15,067 nt of DNA from NCBI GenBank assembly GCA_002293295.1, contig DBCY01000146.1, forward strand, positions 1 through 15,067, written 5' to 3'. Positions 1 to 5,954 of this stretch are shown in pieces; the stretch's first letter is position 1, and every line of letters starts with the position of its first letter. The translations under genes were made by a program, and so were the position numbers. The notes under the pieces were generated by a model. It was not told the DNA's origin, searched no databases, and saw only the letters and a program-made list of their open reading frames with translations. Origin of the DNA: Ruminococcus sp. UBA946 (GTDB taxonomy: Bacteria; Bacillota; Clostridia; Oscillospirales; Ruminococcaceae).

Positions 1-36
1 CACACTCCAAACTCCACACTGAAAATAGGTGTATGT

Positions 37-231
37 ATGTTTATTTTATGCTTTATCGGGTTTGTTTATTTTTTGTTCTCCGCCGTTACCAAAAAGGGAA
101 AAGCCTATAAATCAAAAATGGGAACACCTTTGCCGGAACGCGAGGCTAAGGTTGTACGGTTTGTTTATTTCATAACGGCTGGGATTTTTCTAATCGCCGG
201 AATAATTTACTTTATCCGGTTTTTACAGTAA
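37..231 (+). CDS. Small two-helix membrane protein, unknown function
   Basis: A 64-residue protein that I do not recognise. It has two hydrophobic segments, roughly residues 2-17 and 42-61, joined by a basic, charged loop that contains KKGKAYKSK and PLPEREAKVV. This suggests a small helical-hairpin membrane protein. The start at 37 follows an AGGTG at 27-31 with five bases of spacing; the ATG at 33 is in another frame and too close to that site. It ends 23 bases before ecfA1, so it is probably co-transcribed with the transporter genes. That position alone does not make it a transporter subunit. The window begins just upstream, so its own promoter and left neighbour cannot be seen. Confidence 0.6.
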   Translation: MFILCFIGFVYFLFSAVTKKGKAYKSKMGTPLPEREAKVVRFVYFITAGIFLIAGIIYFIRFLQ

Positions 232-254
232 ATTTTATTAATGTTGGTGAATAT

Positions 255-1118
255 ATGGAAGATAATATTATATCAGTTCAGAAAGTGGAGTTTCACTATG
301 ACAGTGAGTTTAAGGAAGACCTTCCCGTTAAACAGGTTTTAAAGGGGATTTCGCTTGACATAAAAAAGGGTGAGTTTCTGGCTGTTCTCGGGCATAACGG
401 CTCGGGGAAATCCACCGCCGCAAAGCATATGAACGCTGTTCTGCTCCCCTGCGAAGGCAAGGTTTACGCTGTGGGAATCGATACCTCCGACGAGGACAGG
501 CTTTTTGATATAAGGCAGGATGTCGGTATGGTCTTCCAGAACCCCGACAATCAGATTGTCGCCACAATAGTCGAGGAGGACGTCGCGTTTGCGCTTGAAA
601 ACCTGGGAGTTCCTCCTGATGAGATGCGTGAACGGGTTGACGAAGCCTTAAAATCGGTAGGAATGTATGACTACCGGGAGCATTCGCCGCACCAGCTTTC
701 GGGCGGACAGAAGCAGCGCGTCGCAATAGCCGGTATTATCGCAATGCGCCCCGACTGTATCGTACTGGACGAACCCACGGCAATGCTCGACCCGAAGGGA
801 CGCCGGGAGGTTTTAAAAACCATACGCAGACTTAACCGCGAATTCGGGATTACTGTTGTGCTGATAACGCATTATATGGATGAAGCCGCTCAGGCTGACC
901 GTATTGTGGTTATGGATAACGGAGAAATTATCCTCGATGATAAACCGTCCGGGGTCTTTTCAAATGTGGAGCTGATGAAGAAAGTCGGTCTGGACGTTCC
1001 GCAGGTTACCGAGCTTATGTACCTGCTTTCAGGCGAGGGGCTTGATACCGATACGCGTATTATCACCGAGGACGAATGCGTTGAAATGCTTTTGGAAAAA
1101 CTGAGAATTAAGAATTAA
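255..1118 (+). CDS. ecfA1: Energy-coupling factor transporter ATPase EcfA1
   Basis: One of the two cytoplasmic ATPases that power ECF-type vitamin and metal uptake. The 287 residues are normal length for the family. All ABC motifs are present: Walker A GHNGSGKST at 46-54, Q-loop Gln95 in VFQNPDNQ, signature LSGGQKQRV at 148-156, Walker B CIVLDEP at 168-174 with Glu173 as the expected catalytic base, and switch His206. The start has only a weak GGTGA site at 246-250. The gene is first of an ecfA1-ecfA2-ecfT-truA series, the usual order in Firmicutes. No S component (the substrate-binding subunit) is present here, so the module is inferred to be the shared motor for several unlinked S proteins. 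The last five residues (LRIKN) are encoded by a tandem GAATTAA repeat and may be a late addition to the C-terminus. Confidence 0.95.
   Translation: MEDNIISVQKVEFHYDSEFKEDLPVKQVLKGISLDIKKGEFLAVLGHNGSGKSTAAKHMNAVLLPCEGKVYAVGIDTSDEDRLFDIRQDVGMVFQNPDNQIVATIVEEDVAFALENLGVPPDEMRERVDEALKSVGMYDYREHSPHQLSGGQKQRVAIAGIIAMRPDCIVLDEPTAMLDPKGRREVLKTIRRLNREFGITVVLITHYMDEAAQADRIVVMDNGEIILDDKPSGVFSNVELMKKVGLDVPQVTELMYLLSGEGLDTDTRIITEDECVEMLLEKLRIKN
1105..1118 (+). repeat. Tandem GAATTAA heptamer overlapping the ecfA1 stop codon
   Basis: Two perfect adjacent copies of GAATTAA (1105-1111 and 1112-1118) encode the end of EcfA1 and supply its TAA stop. The pattern reads directly from the sequence. Its origin as part of an intergenic repeat is inferred. 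Confidence 0.6.
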
Positions 1119-1294
1119 CAGTAATCTCTAAATTGTAGACATTGGATTCCAGTTATCAGAAATCAAATCACATTAACTATTTACTTTTGAATACTATCAA
1201 CTAAGAACTGATCACTGACCACCGGTAATGGGATATCATAAGTTGTTTGCTTTATATTGTTATCATTGAAATTAAGAGGCAGGAGCGAATATTT
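1119..1294. other. 176-base spacer between ecfA1 and ecfA2 with repeat-like words
   Basis: This is unexpectedly long for a spacer inside an ecf operon. It is AT-rich and has no strong ribosome binding site until AGGAG at 1281-1285. It contains related degenerate words such as AGTTATCAG, ATCAACTAAG and AACTGATCACTGACCAC, which resemble degenerate intergenic repeat relics known in Clostridia. No clear terminator hairpin, riboswitch or convincing -35/-10 pair is visible. Read upstream of 1295, the frame of ecfA2 stays open to an ATG at 1247, but the peptide it would add is unlike the family. Confidence 0.45.
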
Positions 1295-2173
1295 ATGTCT
1301 GTAATAAAAACCGAAAACCTGACTTACACCTACAGTATCGGCACCCCTTTTGAAAAAACCGCCGTGGACAACGTGAGTATTGAAATAGAAGAGGGCGCGA
1401 TGGTCGGGATTATAGGGCATACCGGCTCGGGGAAGTCCACCCTTATTCAGCATTTCAACGGACTTGTCAGACCGACTAGCGGTAAGGTTTTCATTGACGG
1501 TCAGGATATAACGCAAAAGGGCTGTAACCTGCGCGATATAAGGTTTAAGGTGGGGCTTGTCTTCCAGTACCCCGAATACCAGATTTTTGAGGAAACCGTT
1601 TATAAGGATATTGCGTTCGGTCCTAAAAACATGGGGCTTGACGATGAGGAAACAGACAGGCGTATCCGTGAAACCGCCGAAATTGTCGGGCTTCATAAGG
1701 ACAGCCTGCAAAAATCCCCGTTTGAGCTTTCAGGCGGTCAGAAACGCCGCGTCGCAATCGCCGGCGTAATGGCAATGCGTCCGAAAGTTCTGGTTCTTGA
1801 CGAACCGGTAGCCGGTCTTGACCCTAAGGGCAGGGATAAAATCCTTTCGCAAATCAGGGATTACCACAAGCATACGAAATCCACCGTTCTGCTCGTTTCG
1901 CACAGTATGGAGGATGTTGCAAAGTTCGCCGAAAAAATCCTTGTGATGAACAAAGCGGGAATTTTCTGTTACGACGACACGCCCAAGGTTTTCGCCAGAG
2001 CGGGCGAGCTAACCTCAATGGGGCTTGAGGTTCCGCAGATTACCAGGGTTTTTAACCGTCTGCGCGCTTCGGGGATTAATATCCGCGATGATGTTTATAC
2101 CGTTGAGTTTGCTAAAAAGACAATCCTTTCTTATTTGAGGGATTTGAATCCAGTAACCGGAGGTGCGGATTAA
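1295..2173 (+). CDS. ecfA2: Energy-coupling factor transporter ATPase EcfA2
   Basis: The second ATPase of the ECF motor, forming a heterodimer with EcfA1 under EcfT. From the ATG at 1295 it is 292 residues. I prefer this start to the in-frame ATG at 1247 because AGGAG at 1281-1285 lies nine bases upstream and because MSVIKTENLTYTY is the expected family N-terminus. Motifs: Walker A GHTGSGKST at 41-49, Q-loop Gln91 in VFQYPEYQ, signature LSGGQKRRV at 145-153, Walker B VLVLDEP at 165-171, switch His203. The YPEYQ/FEETV version of the Q-loop region is typical of EcfA2 rather than EcfA1, where it reads NPDNQ/VATIV. Its stop TAA shares one base with the ATG of ecfT, implying translational coupling of the two subunits. 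Confidence 0.95.
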   Translation: MSVIKTENLTYTYSIGTPFEKTAVDNVSIEIEEGAMVGIIGHTGSGKSTLIQHFNGLVRPTSGKVFIDGQDITQKGCNLRDIRFKVGLVFQYPEYQIFEETVYKDIAFGPKNMGLDDEETDRRIRETAEIVGLHKDSLQKSPFELSGGQKRRVAIAGVMAMRPKVLVLDEPVAGLDPKGRDKILSQIRDYHKHTKSTVLLVSHSMEDVAKFAEKILVMNKAGIFCYDDTPKVFARAGELTSMGLEVPQITRVFNRLRASGINIRDDVYTVEFAKKTILSYLRDLNPVTGGAD

Positions 2174-2976
2174 TGCTGAAGGACATCACAATAGGTCAGT
2201 ATTTTCCGGGGAAATCCATAATTCACAGGCTTGACCCGCGCTTTAAGATAATTATTACCGGTATCTTTATTACGATGCTGTTCGCCGCCGGTTCCTTTAT
2301 AGGAATGGGAGCCGGTATTGTATTTCTGGCGGCAGCATTCATATTGTCAAGGATTCCGTTTATCCTAATGCTTAAAAGCCTTAAGCCAATAATACCGATT
2401 ATTATTTTTACTTCTGTCCTAAATATTTTCTTTATTGACGGCGTCGTGCTGTTCAGGTTTTCCTTCATCAAAATTACTTATGACGGGCTTGAAATGTCAG
2501 CCTTTATGATTCTCAGGATTGTGGCTCTTATAATGGGTTCGTCGCTTCTGACCTATACCACTTCGCCGATTACTCTTACCGACGCCATTGAAAGGCTTTT
2601 AGCCCCTCTTAAAAAAATAAGGCTTCCCGTTCATGAGCTTGCCATGATGATGACGATTGCGCTAAGGTTTATCCCTACGCTGATTGAAGAAACAGACAAG
2701 ATTATGTCAGCCCAGAAAGCAAGGGGAGCCGATATGGAAAGCGGGAATATTTTTCAGCGCGCAAAAGCAATGACTCCCATATTAATTCCGCTGTTTGTTT
2801 CCGCCTTCAGGAGGGCTGAGGAACTTGCCCTTGCCATGGAATGCCGCTGTTACCGGGGCGGGGACGGACGCACGCGTTTAAAACAGCTGAAGTCACAGGC
2901 AGCCGATTATAACGCGCTTTCAGTCTCAATTTTGTTTTTATGTATAGTCATAATTTTGAATATTTTATTCGGATAG
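2173..2976 (+). CDS. ecfT: Energy-coupling factor transporter transmembrane protein EcfT
   Basis: The membrane scaffold that links the EcfA ATPases to substrate-binding S components. It is 267 residues long, a normal length. Hydrophobic stretches lie near residues 25-38, 41-59, 71-88, 108-128, 202-211 and 250-266. The two coupling-helix signatures that contact the ATPases are visible: QKARGADMESG (ARG at 183-185) and AMECRCYRGG at 221-230, the second a Cys-containing variant of the usual A-R-G/C form. N-terminal HRLDPRFKI is also typical. It starts inside the ecfA2 stop codon and is followed by truA after eight bases, so the four genes are very likely one transcript. Confidence 0.93.
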   Translation: MLKDITIGQYFPGKSIIHRLDPRFKIIITGIFITMLFAAGSFIGMGAGIVFLAAAFILSRIPFILMLKSLKPIIPIIIFTSVLNIFFIDGVVLFRFSFIKITYDGLEMSAFMILRIVALIMGSSLLTYTTSPITLTDAIERLLAPLKKIRLPVHELAMMMTIALRFIPTLIEETDKIMSAQKARGADMESGNIFQRAKAMTPILIPLFVSAFRRAEELALAMECRCYRGGDGRTRLKQLKSQAADYNALSVSILFLCIVIILNILFG

Positions 2977-2984
2977 GGTTTAAC

Positions 2985-3719
2985 ATGCGGAATATAAAAG
3001 TGATAATGTCTTACAGGGGAACCGCATATCATGGTTTTCAGCGTCAGGAAAACGCTGTGGCAGTACAGAATGTCGTAGAGGATGCCTTGTCGGAGCTGCT
3101 TGGCTCTGAAATTACAGTAATCGGCTGTTCCCGGACTGATACCGGCGTTCATGCGAATGAATTCCACCTTAATTTTTTTACGGACTGCTGTATTCCCTGC
3201 GATAATCTTGTCAGGGGAATAAATAACCTGCTGCCTGACGACATTGCCTTTTTAAGCGCCGGGGATGTCCCCGAAGAGTTCCATTCACGCTTTGACTGCA
3301 AAGGCAAGGAGTATATATACCTTATTGACAATTCTGTAATACGCAATGTTTTCGCATCGGGTCTGGCTTTGCATTACCCTTATCCGCTTGATGTTAATGA
3401 ACTGGACAGGGCGGCGAAGCATTTTGTCGGCACACATGATTTCACCTCCTTATGCGGAACCGCTAACCTTAAGGATAACTGTATACGCACAATTTTTTCC
3501 TGCGATGTTATAAAAAATAAAAATATGGTGAAAGTTATTGTAAACGGCGACGGTTTCCTGTATAATATGATTAGGATTATCGCCGGAACTTTGATTTACG
3601 TTGCGGAAAATAAAATTCCGGCTTCCGGCATACCTGTGATTCTTGAGGGTAAAGACCGCAGGAAAGCGGGGAAAACCGCCCCTGCGCACGGACTGTATCT
3701 TAATAAGGTATATTACTGA
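2985..3719 (+). CDS. truA: tRNA pseudouridine(38-40) synthase TruA
   Basis: Converts uridines 38-40 of the tRNA anticodon stem-loop to pseudouridine in the cytoplasm. From the ATG at 2985 it is 244 residues, normal for TruA; an in-frame ATG at 2940 lies inside ecfT and would add an unlike extension. The catalytic aspartate is Asp52 in CSRTDTGVHA. Other family marks are the N-terminal YRGTAYHGFQRQ, GTHDFTSL near 149-156, GDGFLYNMIRIIAG at 188-201 and the C-terminal APAHGLYL. It sits eight bases after ecfT, the order found in many Firmicutes ribosomal-protein/ecf loci. The rplM-rpsI pair that often follows is absent here. Confidence 0.95.
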   Translation: MRNIKVIMSYRGTAYHGFQRQENAVAVQNVVEDALSELLGSEITVIGCSRTDTGVHANEFHLNFFTDCCIPCDNLVRGINNLLPDDIAFLSAGDVPEEFHSRFDCKGKEYIYLIDNSVIRNVFASGLALHYPYPLDVNELDRAAKHFVGTHDFTSLCGTANLKDNCIRTIFSCDVIKNKNMVKVIVNGDGFLYNMIRIIAGTLIYVAENKIPASGIPVILEGKDRRKAGKTAPAHGLYLNKVYY

Positions 3720-3737
3720 TATTGGAGGTGAACAGCC

Positions 3738-4931
3738 TTGCCGGTCAGGGATGTTTCCGCTGATTTGAAAAAACGGCGTAAAAAGAAGAAAGCCGTCAGG
3801 TTTTTAAAAAGATTTGCAGTTATTGTTTCCGTTGCGGCAGTCGCTTTGACTGTAACGCTTACAAGGTCCTTATGGTATCCGGAACTTGACGGAATCCTTT
3901 CGGGATTACCCGTAGCCGAAGACAATGCGGAGCTTGCGGGGGGTTCATTTCCTATTCTTATGGAAGGCGGCGCCAGCTATCAGCTGGAAGGGCTTGATAA
4001 CGGATTCTGCGTTCTTAACGATTCAAAATTCTTTTCCTACAGCCTGGAAGGCAGGCTGAACTTTTCATCACAGCATTCCCTTTCAAATCCGGCTTTGGAC
4101 GTATCGGAGAAAAGGGCGCTGATATATGACCTTGGCGGCAAGCGTTTTTCTCTGATGAACAGGCATAAAGAATTATACGGACTGGAAACTGAAAACCCGA
4201 TTCTTTTTGCCGCTCTCAGTTCCGGGGACGATGCGGCGGTTGTTACGAAGAGCGATAAATTCGCCGCGGAATTAATGGTTTATGATGTGAACGGGAATAA
4301 TATTTTCAATTACAGCTCTGTCAGCAGAATAACCAATGTATGCTTTAATTCAGGCAACGACGGATGTTATATTACTTCGGTAGGTTCCAGGGGCGGCGTC
4401 CTTGTTTCGCAGATTATGTACTACCGTTTTGACAAAATAGACTATGACCCGCTCGGGAATCCCGTACCGGTCTGGCAAACCGGTTATATTGAAACACTGG
4501 TGCTCGAAGTAAGGCTTTTCGGCGAAAATAATATCATTGTTATCGGCGATACGTCATATTATTGTTATGACAGGAACGGAAACTTTATCAGTTCCTATGA
4601 TTATTCATATGATTTGAAATGCTATTATGCCGGAAGCAGTACAGTAGCGTTCGTTTTTGACGATATTGAAAGAAGGAACTCCAGGCTTGTTACCGTAAAC
4701 TCCCTGACAGATGAGATTAACGAGGTATCACTTGATTATACCGCATTAAACGCCGAAGCTGCGGACGGCTATATTTACATTCAGAGCAGCAGGGGCATCA
4801 CCGCTTATGATATATACGGAAATGCCGTTGAAAGCTCGGAGCTTGATACCGATTATAATAATTTCAGGCATATAGGCAAATATATTTTCCTGATGGGTTA
4901 TGATGAAATTAACAGGATTGATTTCAGCTGA
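3738..4931 (+). CDS. Membrane-anchored predicted beta-propeller protein, DUF5711-like
   Basis: A 397-residue protein with TTG start, chosen because GGAGGTG at 3724-3730 lies seven bases upstream. The first 25 residues are strongly basic (KKRRKKKKAV), followed by one hydrophobic helix at about 26-42, so the protein should be anchored with its large C-terminal part outside the cell. The rest is a series of short beta-strand-like units with repeating patterns such as DNGFCVLNDSKFFSYSLEG, ELMVYDVNGNNIFNYSS, YYCYDRNGNFISSYD and GITAYDIYGNAVESS. This Tyr-Asp-x-x-Gly-Asn theme suggests a degenerate propeller of PQQ/WD type. I associate it with the DUF5711 family from memory, and its function is unknown. 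It is next to a CvpA-family gene, and both may form one envelope unit. Confidence 0.75.
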   Translation: MPVRDVSADLKKRRKKKKAVRFLKRFAVIVSVAAVALTVTLTRSLWYPELDGILSGLPVAEDNAELAGGSFPILMEGGASYQLEGLDNGFCVLNDSKFFSYSLEGRLNFSSQHSLSNPALDVSEKRALIYDLGGKRFSLMNRHKELYGLETENPILFAALSSGDDAAVVTKSDKFAAELMVYDVNGNNIFNYSSVSRITNVCFNSGNDGCYITSVGSRGGVLVSQIMYYRFDKIDYDPLGNPVPVWQTGYIETLVLEVRLFGENNIIVIGDTSYYCYDRNGNFISSYDYSYDLKCYYAGSSTVAFVFDDIERRNSRLVTVNSLTDEINEVSLDYTALNAEAADGYIYIQSSRGITAYDIYGNAVESSELDTDYNNFRHIGKYIFLMGYDEINRIDFS

Positions 4932-4977
4932 GAATGAACGGGGTTCAGTAGCTGACGGTTGAAAACGGGAGGTATTT

Positions 4978-5856
4978 TTGAGTTATTTACTGGATATTCT
5001 TATTGTGCTGCTTATTCTGGCTTCTGTTTTTAACGGTGCCAGGAGGGGTATTGTGCAGATGGTAATTTCATTTGCCGGGATTATTGCCGCTTTTTTAATA
5101 GCGTCTTATGTCAGTAATGCCGCCGATGACTATATTTATGAAAAAACCGTCCGTCCTGTTATAATCGGCAGGCTGACGGAAAAAACGGATGAAGTCATAG
5201 ATGAATATAATCCCTACGGGATTATTTCGGAAACCATAACCGAACAGGAACCGGCTGTTTCCGAGGAAGCCGCCGCCGATATGATAAACGGAAACAGTGA
5301 GGGGATAAACAACCTCTTGACGAATGGGGAATTTCATGATAAACTTATTCATGTGTTTAATGAATACTGCCGTAATCTCGGTGCAAGCTTCAAAGGGGTT
5401 ATTCCCGACGACGTCATAGACGAGTCAAACGTATATTTAAAGGAAAACAATCCTATGCCGGACGATATGCTTGATTTTATTTCATTTGATTCATCAAAGG
5501 TATCGGGTATGCTTGAAGATAATATTATAAAGCCGGTATTCACCGATATCGTGCATACAGTAATTTTTATTGCCGTATTTATTATCGTAAGCATGATATT
5601 CAGTATTATCAGCAAGGTTACGGGAATTATCAGGTATATACCGGGTCTGAACAGCATTAACAGGCTTCTCGGAGGTATACTCGGAACTGTTTACGGTTTA
5701 ATGTGGGTTATTGTTTCGGTTTTGCTTCTTAGCATTTTTATCAGGCTTTCGGGAGACGGCAGTTCGGTAATAAATAATGGAATTGTTTCTCAGACCCGTG
5801 TTTTTAAACATTTTTATTATGCGGTATTATCATATTTGGGAAATATTCAGATATAA
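4978..5856 (+). CDS. CvpA-family membrane protein with large extracytoplasmic insertion
   Basis: The N-terminus MSYLLDILIVLL..NGARRGIVQMV matches the CvpA (colicin V production) family, whose members are small membrane proteins linked to envelope homeostasis and secretion. It has 292 residues with four hydrophobic segments near 4-18, 26-44, 190-213 and 231-256. Ordinary CvpA proteins are, as I recall, about 160-200 residues; here about 145 residues between helices two and three form an acidic, soluble region, probably outside the membrane. The start is TTG at 4978, with GGGAGG at 4967-4972 five bases upstream. It follows the DUF5711-like gene by 46 bases, which suggests joint transcription. 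Its exact role is not known. Confidence 0.82.
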   Translation: MSYLLDILIVLLILASVFNGARRGIVQMVISFAGIIAAFLIASYVSNAADDYIYEKTVRPVIIGRLTEKTDEVIDEYNPYGIISETITEQEPAVSEEAAADMINGNSEGINNLLTNGEFHDKLIHVFNEYCRNLGASFKGVIPDDVIDESNVYLKENNPMPDDMLDFISFDSSKVSGMLEDNIIKPVFTDIVHTVIFIAVFIIVSMIFSIISKVTGIIRYIPGLNSINRLLGGILGTVYGLMWVIVSVLLLSIFIRLSGDGSSVINNGIVSQTRVFKHFYYAVLSYLGNIQI

Positions 5857-5877
5857 CCGCTGCTTTTGTAATTTTTT

Positions 5878-5926
5878 ATACCGGGTAATGCTCGGTATTA
5901 AAGGGCATAATATAATTATTATACCC
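5878..5926 (+). promoter_or_regulatory. Two adjacent dyads with a -10-like box upstream of clpE
   Basis: The first dyad, ATACCGGG (5878-5885) and CTCGGTAT (5891-5898), pairs over eight positions with one G-T and a five-base loop. The second, GGGCATAATA (5903-5912) and TATTATACCC (5917-5926), pairs over ten positions with one mismatch and a four-base centre, and includes TATAAT at 5911-5916. Neither is followed by a T-run, so they look more like operator/promoter elements than terminators. No good -35 box and no CtsR-type direct repeat are visible. A regulated start for the Clp gene is inferred. Confidence 0.4.
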
Positions 5927-5954
5927 GTTATTGTTTTGGGAGGATAGCACAATT

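Noticed and set aside
1..36. CTCCAAACTCCACAC as a direct repeat at the window start
   Set aside because: Two imperfect short units at an arbitrary window edge; not enough sequence to judge.
328..726. Minus-strand open frame over ecfA1
   Set aside because: Antisense to conserved ABC motifs, with an Arg/Pro/His-rich composition typical of a shadow frame.
1181..1711. Long minus-strand open frame of 176 codons over ecfA2
   Set aside because: It runs antisense to a well-supported ATPase gene, has no family resemblance, and its extent follows from the codon use of ecfA2.
5857..5954. CtsR operator upstream of the ClpE-like gene
   Set aside because: No GGTCAAA-type heptad direct repeat is present; only the two inverted repeats are seen.
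5931..5954. TTG start giving an eight-residue extension of the Clp protein
   Set aside because: The ribosome binding site GGGAGGA lies downstream of that codon, and the zinc finger begins right after the ATG at 5955.
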